From Steromphala cineraria (lineage: Eukaryota > Mollusca > Gastropoda > Trochida > Trochidae), in assembly GCA_916613615.1 (NCBI GenBank), contig OU744732.1, positions 26,794,673-26,858,672 of the forward strand: a stretch of 64,000 nt of DNA. The letters are read 5' to 3'. Each line of letters begins with the position of its first letter. Positions within the stretch are counted from its first letter, which is position 1. The position numbers were made by a program, and so were the translations under genes. The notes beneath the pieces were generated by a model that did no database searches, was not told the origin of the DNA, and was given only the letters and a program-made list of their open reading frames with translations. Below, piece by piece: positions 39,451 through 51,732 of this stretch.

Positions 39451-40137
39451 GATAACTATTGGTATAACATAACATATATGATTAACATGAAGTTTCTATG
39501 AAAACAAATAGAGAAGCATCATCTATAGTGCTATTGCCAAGCAAGCATTCAAGTCATTCTCCACGGTCATATCTACATGCGGTTTGTGATGTAATTAACA
39601 TGTAGCTATTCAGGAAAGAAATACATCACTCGGTAGAAAGAATCATTCGTCATATTTACAACAATGAAATAAAGTCAGAAGTGCAGTGCCCTCTGCAAAT
39701 TTGCAGAAGCATTAAATAAATCCGATTTCAGTACGTCACCATCATGTGTGTAGGTACTCCCCCACGTTTCATTAAATGTAATCCCATCCAATGGGTATCA
39801 ACTGGGATGGCTGGTAGTACAAGACTCTGAGAAAATGAAAAGAAAATCTAGTCGTTCGCCAGAAAGCTGACTTTCAAGCGATATTTGGGAAACACACATG
39901 GTGAAATAGAGGTTGACTCGCCTTCACGTCGACAACTAGGAACAAGCAGATGCCGGTCACTTTGGAAAAATCGCCTCATGTTTAATTAATTTTTTAAGGG
40001 TTTTTCTAGGTCGGTCGTAAAATATTTATTAACTGATATTTCATCATGCCAAAATTACGGATTTTTTACAGGACAGACTATTTTATCCCAAAATATGGTT
40101 ATCATTTGACCCTGAAATGCATGTCTGACAAACAAGA

Positions 40138-41030
40138 CGGAAGTTTGGGGATTGAGTAAAGACATCTGTTCAGAAATAGAAGTATTACATATGCATGCGT
40201 GTAAACGGTTTCTTAGTGTCAAGTCTTCAACGTCTAATCACATTGTTAGAGGCGAATGTGGTCGCTACCCTATGTATATTTTTGCTTATAAAAGAGTGAT
40301 ATCATATTGGTGTAAAATCTTAGCTATGCCTAATTACAGATACAATGTATGTTCGGAAATGTTACAATATGCAGCTGCAAGCTCTTAATAATGGTAAAGT
40401 CAATTGGGCCTCTAATGTAAGAGATATTTTATGTTCAAGTTGTTTTGGTTATGTTTTGGAACACCAGTGTATTAATAGTATATCAATGTTTGTTAATGAA
40501 TTCACCAATAGATTAAAAGTATGTTATGAGCAAGAGTGGCATTCTGCTGTTCATGATAGTCCTAAGGCTTATCTATATTGTATGTATAAACAAAACTTTT
40601 CAACAGAATTATATATTACCATTTTAACATGTGATAAATTTAGATATTAGCTCGCCTACGATGTTGTTCTAGTCAACTTAGAATTGAAACTGGTAGATAT
40701 ATTAAGGAACCTAGGAATGAAAGAACATGTAATGTATGTAAGTGTAATTATATAGAAGATGAATATCACTTTATTTTAATATGCACTTATTATGATAATT
40801 TAAGGAATGAATTAATTCCAAAAAGATATTGGAAATCCCAAGCAGACAAAAGTTTTATGCTCTCCTGTCTTCATGTAACCCACATACAATTCAGCTGTTA
40901 GCCACTTTTATTGTTAGAGCAATGCAATTAAGAAAAAATTCTCTATAAACATACATGCATTATATTCATCTGTATCATGGGTCTATGGCCTACATACTTT
41001 ATGCAAATAAACAATATCGAACTCAATATC
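40138..41030 (+). mobile_element. 5'-truncated non-LTR retrotransposon with target duplication
   Basis: 893 bases between direct repeats GACAAACAAGA (40127-40137 and 41031-41041); the same site at 6045-6055 in SD1 copy 1 is empty. The product starts within the region after the reverse transcriptase domain (EVWGLSKDICSEIEVLHMHA, then ECGRYPMYIF), continues in a second frame (VNWASNVRDILCSS, EQEWHSAVHDSPKAYLYCMY), and in a third reaches LRIETGRYIKEPRNERTCNV with the finger CNVCKCNYIEDEYHFILIC. At least two frameshifts and stops are present. The 3' end reads GGGTCTATGGCC...GCAAATAAACAATATCGAAC. It resembles jockey/CR1/L2-type elements; the exact clade is not determined. Confidence 0.88.
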
Positions 41031-42750
41031 GACAAACAAGATTGTCAGTGTGTGTCTTGTTTTAAAATGGAAGCTACTTTCCGCTCAGTAAACAACTCTC
41101 ACTATGCTATATGAAATCAATGTACATGTATTTTGAATGTAAAATGGGGTTTGTCAAATTCACAATTTCTTTTAACTGAGAGAGACATCGATAAGTTGAA
41201 AACTTGGACCCATTATTATAATATCACCTTTACTCGTATTTTCAAAATGTCATTTGATGTAGAAACTGGTATTTTTTAAATGTTATTGATACAAACTGGT
41301 ATTTTCAAGTTTCATTGATAACCTTTATGTCATAAACGTACATTAGATGTCATGTTTTGTACTTATGTTTTTGTTTATTTCCATTGGTTGTGTACTGTAT
41401 TCCGGTTTTGTATGACACACCGAATCATTATAATAAAGTACTATTGTGTAAAGTGAACTGCACCCTTCTCCAATTGATAGCAATACAGTAAAAGCTACAG
41501 CAGAATCCAACAAGTAATTGTGAATTGATCTTTTTGAGTTCTGTCATATAAACTGGTAATTGATTGCTCACCTTTGAAGCATCATGAACGGTAGGATTGA
41601 CTTCACAGGACGTCAGCGGGAAGTCTTTTTCGGGATGTTTAATGCAACATCGGTCCTTGGATCAATTTGTAGCCTATTTCACAACTGATGAACGTGATTT
41701 CAAAAGACGTTTCTCTGCTTCTGCAGGATCATTAGACAAATGAGAACATTTTATGGAGTTCGTTTCAGGAAGCAACAACCTGAAGGATACGTTTTAAATC
41801 AACAGTTGCATTGAAATCATTTAAGTATTACATAATGATAATAATTCAGCATTGATAAATTTGTGGTCATATTACATGTATTGGTCAAATACTTTTTTCC
41901 AAAAATGTATTAAATAGATATCAAACGTTATTATCTCCTCTCATTTTGCTGAGATTGTTTCAAACTATTTTTCAAAATATTATTTAGTTATATTTGGAAT
42001 GTAGCTTTTCAGTGATAATGGCGCAATACTTTTCCAAAGCTTAACAATCTTAGATCAATCATAACAATCAGTTTAAAAACTTGTGCATATTCGAATAATT
42101 GGAATGTGCATGATTGAATTATTAGCTGTTGATAATTATTGATTTTCCGTATAAAGAGAACTTTTCTTTGCTAATGAGTATCATTATTGATATTGTTCCT
42201 AATTATTTATGAATGTACTTCCCTAATGACACAAAGTTGTTTTCAGATTTCCTAAATTTAGTTGAAACTTCAATTAGAAAATTTATAATTGGCTGTAGGT
42301 TTTTTGAAACATTTTGTAAAACAAATATAATGAGACAAAGATAATAATACATAAAATCAAATAGTTAATATGGTTTAACTCGTATCTAGTTGAAAGTAAT
42401 GTATTAGTTTTCAGTCAAACAATTAAAAATTCGTAATTTCCTAAAATCAACCATTAGACCTTTATTTTCAGTTATCTGGTTGTTTGACAGAAACCATGTA
42501 GACAAATTATTGATGTTTTACCTTGCTTCATTTAACACGATGAAGTAAATTATTCTGATCATTGATTCAGAAATGATATCCAGACTGATTCAGTGGCAAA
42601 TGATAACGTTATGGAGAAGATTTTTTTTCGGGCTCATAACAATTTCACTTATTAAACACTAATTAACGTTTATGAACTAATCTGCTTATTAGATAGTTAG
42701 ATACCTTATTTAACACAGTAATGCAATGAAGGGTTAAAATTAAATGATAA

Positions 42751-44860
42751 CACTTTGTCCAGACTAATAAAATGACAAATTATACCACAAAGAGAGATAA
42801 GTGGTTATGCTTTCTTATGTCATCCACCCAAATTGATTTGTATGATTTAAGTTTAAGATACCAAAAACACTAAGATGACACCTTATAATTAACACTAGGA
42901 ATTGCTATTACACTGATGTTATGAGTAATAACACAGACAAAGAACATAGTGAGTTATAGTACTACTACATCCTGTGTAACCTGTCATAATGAATCTTATC
43001 CTGCCGATGTATTTCATACAGCCAACGTCAACATCGGTATAGATCTTTGACCTTCAATTTGTGTAAAATAAAGAGCTTAAAAACAATGCTACCAATAAAG
43101 TTCAATCACTTGTCAAATTGTATATCTATGATCAAAGGTGATTTACTTAGCATTCAGGTTTATCACAATATTCGGAGTTCCTGAGCATGTGTTTTATGTC
43201 ACACAATATAAACTAAATTACATGTCAGATTGTGACATGTTTTCGCGTCATTGTCGTGTTATATCTATATAGATAAAAATAAACAAAGTATATGTATTAA
43301 CTCCGTATAACATCATTTTATATCTAAAAGTCTCTACATGACAGGACATGTCACATCAATACGAATTCGAAACAAATTGATATAGAGAAGTGTTTTACCA
43401 ATGACACAGCGAATTTATCATATTAACTCAAATTAAAAAATTGTCTTATGAAATGACAGGTTTAATGTCTGTAGGTTCATAGTATGTAGCGAACATGATG
43501 GTGGAAAATACAATCTAGGCAATATAAATATAATGCTCAATCAAATATGAATTTATATGGTTTGTCCCCTTGTTATAGTGTAACAATGTGATATGGGAAA
43601 CATTTAATCAGAACTTACATGAAAGCTTCATGTGAACGTTAGTTCAAAAAATCATATTATTCAAAATCAAGTGATTTCCATTACAGAAAACTTGAAATCC
43701 GCTACTAAATCAAACGTTCATTGTAAATTTGTCTTTCATTTGAAAATATTATTTTAAATGTTGTTTGTTTTTTAAACTATAAACATTTAGAGCTATTAAT
43801 CCGCAGCTTTTGGTAAAAAAAAATGTTTTCTATTTTCTGATTGTTTATGAAAATTGCTTCACAAAATTCACAACTAACTTTAGCGAGTGACGTACGATCT
43901 CATATTTTATGACAATCGAATTCCACTTAAAGTTATGTGATCTTTCTTGGCCAACAAGGTACTCACTTGCAGATAATCCAAATACCACAATTAACTGGCC
44001 TCAGTGAAGATTTCAAAAAGACAACTTTATCGCATAAGTCATTGTAGCTATGACATTTTAAGTTCATCTTCGTAGTTTATATAACAGGTTTGACATTTGA
44101 GACGAGTAAAGGTCTCCTTATAGCTATGATGTCATTTGCTTTCGTTTCTCTAGTGAAGATTATGAATTGCATGTGTAGCTACCACTGATAGACAGTCTGT
44201 ATATAGCATAATTTGTGTAAGAAAAGGTTGTTTGATAATTGCACGTATGAGATATTATCAATATTCAGTAAATAATAAGGCCCCAACTAAATTGAAGTAC
44301 AAGTACTAGTACTAGAAGTTCGACACACTTAGGGCTTGTTTTTTAAATAACTAAATTTTTCTGACAGTGTTATAATTCTATTTAGATTCTCGTGGCTTCA
44401 ACAAACATTAATTTGTATATGAAAACAGTTATTCAATAAACATGTAATTCAAATTGACTTCCATTGGGTCCTCGAGGGTATCACTATATACCTCACAGTG
44501 ATTTCCCACTATTTTCCTTCAACAATAATTATAACGGTCCAATCCTTTGAGTAAAAGCTTTACTATGTATCAAGGAGGTAAGGGAAACGATAAACCTTAA
44601 AAGGACAGTCCTATCAACACTCAAAAGGACGCAGTGATGCATTGTATACTTTGTCAAATTGCTAAATCTAGAACAACTTAAATGTCCCGCACACTAACAA
44701 AATGAAAATGAAGTGTACTTCACTTATGAGAAAGGTTAATGTGTGTATCAACACTTTGCATAATAAAGTTTGTTTTCTGTTAAAAATGAAAGGGAAAAAA
44801 GGAAAATACAAATATTGTGAACATATTTCCCTATTTTTCTATTCATAGTGGTTTGCTTAA
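42751..44860 (+). repeat. SD3 copy 1 (about 43000-44200) in AT-rich sequence
   Basis: Weak colinear similarity to 48650-49450 (GAGTTCCTGAGCATGTG... against GAGTTTCTGAGCATATG; GATTGTGACATG; ACTTGCAGATAATCCAAATACCACA against ACTTGCAGAGATTCCAAGTATCACA). Non-coding. The rest is AT-rich without recognised features. Confidence 0.55.
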
Positions 44861-45062
44861 GTAATAACAACCCTTCAGCAAAAATTCCCTTTTAAATCAT
44901 CATAATCGACTTAGGTGAATCATCTGTTAATTTATTGCTCAAAATTTGCAAATCGATGTCTGCTAACTTGTTATTAAGTAATAACAACCTTTCATCGAAA
45001 ATCACTTTTAAATCATCACAATTGACCTCGTTGAAATGATCTGTTAATTGATTGCTCAATGC
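44861..45062 (+). repeat. Two-copy tandem repeat, period 117 bp
   Basis: GTAATAACAACC(C/T)TTCA followed by TTTTAAATCATCA and ATCTGTTAATT(T/G)ATTGCTC occurs at 44861 and 44978. Confidence 0.8.
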
Positions 45063-46139
45063 TGAAGCATTATAAACGGTAGCATGGATTTCACTGGTGG
45101 GTTGACATCAGAGGGAAATCACTTTTCAGGATAATCAATGCCACATTTATCGTTGTAACTTTTTTACATGTTTCATTTCACAGTTGAAGTGCGCGATTTC
45201 AAAATAATTTTCACTGCTGGTGATTATATTAAATGAGAACATTTCGAATGAGAATATCAGAACCAACATCACAGCAAATGTTTCACCCATAGAGTTGCAT
45301 TGCATTCACTGTATTCGGGACATGAATTTAATTTTATATATTGTAGTATTTTATAGTGACTATGTGCAGCACTGACTTATTTGTATATTAATATTCACCA
45401 ACCTAATTGTTTTTTCTTTTTAATTTTTTTTAACAACGCAAATGCAGTATTTTAGCGACCTGATTATATACCAACTTTTTTATTGATATCTTGATGAGAT
45501 TGCTTGAAAAGATTAACAAAGTTTAATTTCCGATTTTTGCAATATATTGTTTAATTGATGATGACAAAGATTTTCATACAGAGCAATTATTTAATTGTTT
45601 GATTATTTTTTCGGATTATTATTTATTTAGATCCTTGCAATTCAAGCGTAATTCTGAATTGCTCATAGTTTTGTCCAGTGACAAATTGACAGGAACTTTT
45701 GTTTATTTCAATGATCTGAATGTGCAAGATTATTTTATAGCTCTTATTTATTGATTTACTTTATAAAGAGAACAATTTGTTGCTAATGGGTATCATTATT
45801 AGTTCGTTTGCCAAATCATCATTGATTTTCTTCCCACATGACATCTTATTACTTTAAAACAAAATTATTTCAAGCTACGATTTCAAAATTTCCTTGATTT
45901 AAGGTCATAGGACTTTTCAAGATAACGCATGGAATTCGACAATATCTTTACTTTATATCAATACTTTATATGCAGGATTTATGTACTATAGAAAATAAAT
46001 AGGCATTCTAGTCAAGTAAAAGTTAATAATTATTTTATTAAAAGTTTTTCAGAATGACGATGTCGAGATGAATATTTGGAACTGTCAGAGAATTAGTAAT
46101 ATTAATTATTCATATCACCTAATAACAGAATAATTTCAA

Positions 46140-46316
46140 ATGCAAATGGCTGAATTTTTTAAAAGAGGGTTTCTTAAAAAATTCTTTAGTCTTTTTAATT
46201 TGTTCTCTCAATTGATGATTGGTTCATGTAATGAGATTTTTGACACTATTAAAATAATAATTTATCATTGACGTACAATTATCAGTGAAAAATGTGATAC
46301 TGAACTATTCCTTTCC
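46140..46316 (+). mobile_element. Degenerate MITE fragment, AAAGGGGCAG family
   Basis: Retains the TTGATGATTGGTTCATGTAA, TGAGATTTTTGACACTATTA and CAATTATCAGTGAAAAATGT blocks of the family; left half missing and right end eroded. Confidence 0.5.
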
Positions 46317-46895
46317 TGTATGAGAGTACGTCAACTGAGGCACACATTGATTGAGCTTTTTATTGAAACTTGTAACATAGTCTGAATAGAATGATGATTT
46401 GCTGTTTAAATAACATATTACATTACACACTATACAAAAGTACCATATACCGAGGATTTTAATTATTCAATAATTATATTCTTGATCTTAATTAAATATA
46501 TTAAATGTTTACTTCCTATTCTGATTTGAAAACCGTGGTAATATAGCAGCTTTTCCCCCGTAGCCAGATCCCCCCGGAGGAGCCAATATACAATATTATA
46601 CAATCAAAGTAAAATTGAGGTTCTTAAACGATTGGTAATGAAAATCGGGGTGTTTAATAAAGCATCTCTTTAGAAGCCCGTGTGCTAATATTCTAAATAT
46701 ATAGTAACAAAAGGGCTTCAATTTGTCGCTTAACTGAGTTCACTGATTCAAGTGACATATAACTAAAATAAAACGTTTCTATTTAACTAAACTGTTTCAG
46801 TAAGTACATGGACCTTATGGTATGGCAGGGGAGAACAAAACGGCTATTAAGCGGAAAAACTACTAAGTAGCCATCTTACCCGTTTCAATTCACTT

Positions 46896-47350
46896 TAAAG
46901 GAGCAGTAGCACATATTATGAGCTTTTTAACGAGACGGTTTTCGACAAAATGCATGTTATGAATTTATTCTATTATTTAATTAAGTTATATTTACGAAAA
47001 TAAAAAAAAATCTGTCGAGTAGTTTTCGAATGAATCACCGGTAAAAATAATCTTCTTAATTATGGAAACGTTTCCATAAATATGGAGGACAACCGGAAAT
47101 GCATGACTCGCGTCTAATACACTTCACTTCCGCTAGTTAAAAACGATTTGCAACAATGCGAAAGCGTGGACGAGGACGACTTTTCAGCCCATCGACGATC
47201 AGATCAAAGAAGGTACAACGTGCAAAGAATCGCCGAGATCACAGTATTTTTCTCGGGGAAACCCATCAACGTTGGACCAGTTTGAAGGAACAACACGGCC
47301 CCTTACTCGCACACAGCGATTGGGCCGGCCGTCTACTTTATACGATATGA
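46896..47350 (+). other. TIR-like end followed by a 64-codon basic open frame (possible transposon-associated first exon)
   Basis: A solo terminal repeat TTAAAGGAGCAGTAGCACAT at 46896 precedes a locally GC-richer stretch and an open frame at 47156-47350: MRKRGRGRLFSPSTIRSKKV, then RDHSIFLGETHQRWTSLKEQ and SDWAGRLLYTI, stop. A basic start followed by I-x-LG-x-x-x-x-RW-x-x-L-K and a short helix is, to my recollection, a pattern found repeatedly at the N terminus of large expanded invertebrate protein families, often linked to mobile DNA; this is inference. No further exon or matching right terminal repeat was found. Confidence 0.4.
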
Positions 47351-48129
47351 TTTCTTTTTTTTTCATAATGTGCTGTTGAATCTGTTATTTGTAAGAAGAG
47401 AGTGATAGACTTCATAGGAGACATAAATTATATATGTGCCATGTTTTTGGCCTAAAAGTATGTCAGTCTTAGATTATGTCCACAAATACAATTAAGTTCT
47501 CCAAAGTTTATCGTCAAGGATGGTTATGGCATGATAGATAACATAATACTTCCGTTTGCGATTCACAAATTCAAAGTGACCTGTTAACATCTACACTTTG
47601 ACAGTTGACATACGAAAGTTTATCTTCGCCTATTCTCGTCATGAAACAAAATCCAAAAAAATTACTACATACATCAATCTTGGGAAACCCTACATTTTGT
47701 AGCTACAACTTATATTAACCTTGATTTGATACTTGACACATAGTTACGTTCACGATGTGTTGTTTTACCTCATTAAACATGATGAAAGAAAATATTCTCA
47801 GCATTGACATCCAGACTGATCCAGCGACAAACCATTACGTTATGAGTGAGGTCCATTTGCCCATTAGTTCAAGCGTCATTGCCTTGCACGATTCCCGTTT
47901 CAGTTCATACAAACATCACTATTTGAACACAAATTAATTTAAGTGGTACATCTGTTCATGCATTAGGTATTCTTAATACCTCATTTATCAATGCAATGTG
48001 TGGAGGACTGAAAGATTAGGTTCAGACTGATAACCACACAAATTTTTAAGGATAGACATCCCTTTATTACTCTTGTTTAGACCTCTATCTAATATAAAGG
48101 TATTTGTAGGATTATGAAAGGACTGTCTT

Positions 48130-48472
48130 AAAGGGGCAGTAGCACGTTTTATGGGGAATATAAGGTGATGTCAGGAAAATGAAAATTGATGGTTCCAATT
48201 GAAAAACAACGTATTTAAACTAAATGAAGCAGTCATAATTCCAATACATAATGTTAATTTTAGCCATGCGATGCCTTTTTCTAACAAAAACTGAATTAAA
48301 GGTGTTCACATAAAATGGCCGCCGATGGATTTTAAGTGAATCTTAACTGGATGACTGGTTTTTGTAATACGATGTTTGACACTGTCAAGATAATACATTT
48401 AGCATTAACTAACAATTATCACTGAAAATTTTAAAATATAAAATTTTCAAAAAAACTGCTACTGTCCTTTTA
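48130..48472 (+). mobile_element. AAAGGGGCAG-family MITE, complete
   Basis: TTAAAGGGGCAGTAGCACGT left, CTGCTACTGTCCTTTTAA right. The interior follows the family consensus, including AATGAAAATTGATGGTTCCA and AAATGGCCGCCGATGG. Confidence 0.8.
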
Positions 48473-50237
48473 AGGGCGTCTAAAATGCAAGCCATTTTAA
48501 CACTATATGAAATAACACTAAACATAGAAAAACACTTATAAAATATTATGCATTACTTATGATTCAGGAATAATGGAAACACATGTATAAGTAAATACAT
48601 ATTTTTACCACAAAAAAAGTTGCACGTGCTGTTCACAAAGGTTGGTTTCAAACGCCAGTGCCAAAAAGCTTCTGACGTTCAACAGAAAAATTCAAAAACA
48701 AGGCTTCCAATAAACACATTTCCAATTGTAGACATATGGTTACAGGCATTATACAAGCAGTGAGTCTCTCACAATATAGAGTTTCTGAGCATATGGTATT
48801 TGTCAAAAACAAATTTCTACATTTTCATGTCGAATTGTGACATGCATTGACGTCAATAATTGTTTCTGTCTTTAATCTATTTAGGTTTTTTTTACTTATT
48901 TTAATTAAACTTTTCGGTGAGATTGCAAAAGTTTGTCAAAGAGGGTGCTACATTCAAATCTAAATTCTGTTTTTAGCTTCAGGGTTTAAAGGTGAACATG
49001 GTCGAGGCTGACGCAAGTTCTTGCTTTGCAGACAAAATATTTTGAACCATGCTTTATGTCCTCATTATAATATTTTGATTTTTAGAAAAACGCTTAAAAA
49101 TGATGGTATTTATTTTGCAGACAGTTTTCTAATATGAACGATTCCAATCAGTATCGCAACGAATTTCCAAACAATGTGTTACAAAGTGGACAACTCATCA
49201 ACAAGAGCGATCATTTTACCGACACTCTTGACTAACAAGTTTGGAAGAGTGTTATGAAACAAACTTGCAGAGATTCCAAGTATCACAGTTAACTTGCCTA
49301 GAGGATTAATGAAAGAATCTTGAATCTCTTGTCATTGTAACTTTAACGTTTCAATCTTTACAGAAAACTCGTGTTTAAAGTAACATAATTGACATTTAAA
49401 CAACGTAGATAAAGGGCAATTATTATATCTTTTGGTAATAATATTTAGTTTAACAAAACGAAAGCATTAGTTTAACAAAATCAAGCTGCCGCTTATGCTA
49501 GTGTCCATGTTTCAAGGGAACATCAGTCTAAATTTGGCCCGAACTACCGGTAGGTGATGCAATGTTTTCAAAGAATATTTGTTGACGAGGAAGTTGACGT
49601 TCCCATATTCTCGTAGCATTGAGAATATATTGAATGTTATTATTGGGAATTGTTTTGATTATATATTACTTATACATTAAACTTCATTATGTTTAAAGTA
49701 AAGCTTTATAGATTATCTGAAGACTAATACTATTGTGCAGATAGCGTACTAGCTACATATGCGTATGCACCATGTTTGCACTGAGAGTAACCATATTCGT
49801 CACGAATTCAATTGTAAGAGAGCTTTTATGTTTACTTCAAACAACAAATAAGGAAACAACAATACAGTCAGGTTTTTTCTTATGTAAATCTTTCAAGACG
49901 GCAGGGTTTTTTTATGCAGGTTTTTCCGTCTGAATATCCGCAACACGCGATATTTTGGTCTTGACTTCAGAGGTCTACCATTTCGATACTACTGACAACC
50001 GATGCTCTACCGTTCTCAACCAGTTGGTGAATGTTCCTTTCCATCAACAAAATGAAATATAATCTGAAAACAGAATTAAGGATCACTAGGTTTAATGTAG
50101 ACATTTCCAGACGTATAAGCTTGGTAAGAAAGGAGAATAGCTTTCTGTCTGGATGTTATACTGTATTCTCATCTTAGATGTCAGATATACTATATGCCTT
50201 CTAGCGATTCGTCCATCATCGACGAGAACGCATTCTT
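48473..50237 (+). repeat. SD3 copy 2 (about 48650-49450) and AT-rich flank
   Basis: Counterpart of 43000-44200. From 49451 to 50237 no gene is seen. A tRNA-like stretch on the minus strand near 49966-50034 was considered and rejected. Confidence 0.5.
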
Positions 50238-50602
50238 TAAAGGGGCAGTAGCATGTTTTTTGAAAATTCAATATTTCATGATTTTCATTGATAATTGTAT
50301 GTTACATGTAGTGCTTAATGTATTATTTTGATAGTGTCAAAATCTCATTACGCAAACCCATCATCCATAGTCAGTGAACAAGTTATAAAAATTAAGATAA
50401 AGTCCATTGGTGGCCATTATTGTGTGAACTCCTTTAATTAATTTTTTGTAATAAAAATGAATCGCATGGCTGAACTTTTCATCATATATTTGATTTACTA
50501 CTGCTTCATTTATTAAATCGTTGTCTTTCAATACGAACCATTTATTTTCATTTTCCTGACATCATCTTATATTCCCCCTAAAAAGGTGCTACTGATCCTT
50601 TA
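50238..50602 (-). mobile_element. AAAGGGGCAG-family MITE, reversed orientation
   Basis: TTAAAGGGGCAGTAGCATGT left and GGTGCTACTGATCCTTTAA right, with the interior in reverse (CATCATCCATAGTCAGTGAAC, GGTGGCCATTATTGTG, CTGACATCATCTTATATTCC). The TTTAA borders are compatible with TA insertion. Confidence 0.8.
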
Positions 50603-51367
50603 AGACGTTATCAAACTGCATGATTAAGGGAATATACATAGTGTAAACAATTATAGGGACATACACAGTTTGTTACAGTTTCTCATTTTGTGATCAATTT
50701 GGCTATTTCATATTGCATTTTAAGATATATAAGCCCTCGTTTGAACGTTCTACCGATACAATAAATACGCCGTAGCAAAAGACCTGTAATGAATATTCGA
50801 TATGCAGTGACGACTGAAGTCATGACGGGCTGATGACAATCGTAGTTGTCCACTAGAAGATATTGAAAAGAGTTTTGATGAATATTCGATTTCTACTCTA
50901 TGAAATACAAAATAAAAGATATCTGTAATTCAGACTTATGTGACTCTCAACACCTCAAAAGTTCTTTAACTCGTTCCCAGTCATCGCTACAGTATGTCCT
51001 ACTTTTACAGCTACTACTAGTGTGGAAAACCAGTTGACTTGCAAAACAATGTTCCAACATTCAAGTGACAAAAACTTAAGACACAAGTTTTGAAGTTTTG
51101 CAAGAGGTTCAATTTACAAATATTTCTTAAACTGAGTTTTGTTCTTTATAATTCCAGTACGATAATTTAAAATCATCTTTTGTGTTAATTGGTTAATATT
51201 CGTGAACAATAAATTGGTCAATTAACTTTATCAGATTGTATGCAGCAAACTGGCAAATTTATTATTTCGTGTTTCTAAGTGTTGTATAAAAAGTACTTCT
51301 AAATATTTGGGAATGTAATCATTCTATGTCTCATCTAACATTAACGTTTGAACTACGACTGATACCA
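50603..51367. other. AT-rich spacer between MITEs
   Basis: No gene or repeat recognised. Confidence 0.45.
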
Positions 51368-51732
51368 TAAAAGGGGCAGTAGCACGTTTTAGCGGGAATA
51401 TAAGGTGATGTCAGGAAAATTTAAATTAATGGTTCCAATTGAAAGACAATTTATTCATTTAGTTGAATGAAGCAGTAACAATTCAAATATATAACGTAAA
51501 GTTTAGCCATGCGATTCATTTTTCGTACACAAATTGAATTAAAGGTGTTCACACAAAATGACCGCCAATGGATTTTCTGTGAATTTTCATACTTTGTCCT
51601 CTGACTATAGATGATCGTCTTGTGTAATGACATTTTCGACAGTGTCAAAATGATACATTTAGCATTAACTAACAATTATCAGTGAAATATTTAAAATATA
51701 AAATTATCAAAAAACGTGCTACTGCCCATTTA
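51368..51732 (+). mobile_element. AAAGGGGCAG-family MITE, complete
   Basis: TAAAAGGGGCAGTAGCACGT left and ACGTGCTACTGCCCATTTAA right, forward orientation. The minus-strand open frame over 51451-51675 is a by-product of the MITE interior. Confidence 0.82.

Larger units (their letters stand above)
34921..42750 (+). repeat. Segmental duplication SD1, copy 2
   Basis: Colinear with 787-7990. It includes a longer Tc1 pseudogene, an expanded CTA microsatellite and a non-LTR insertion not found in copy 1. It lacks the 1870-2770 segment. No intact host gene seen. Confidence 0.88.
45030..47850 (+). repeat. Fragments of a third SD1 copy
   Basis: 45030-45870 matches 6545-7280 (TGTTAATTGATTGCTCA, AACGGTAG, CGGGAAATC...TTTTTCGG) and 47755-47850 matches 7800-7895 (GACATCCAGACTGATCCAG against GACATCCAAACTGATCCAG). 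Between them lie the degenerate MITE at 46140-46316 and the TIR-plus-ORF segment at 46896-47350. Confidence 0.6.

Noticed and set aside
49966..50034. tRNA-like stretch on the minus strand (GGTAGAGCATCGGTT and a TATCGAAAT B-box-like motif)
   Set aside because: No acceptor stem or complete cloverleaf can be drawn and the B box is off consensus; at best a worn tRNA-derived SINE fragment.
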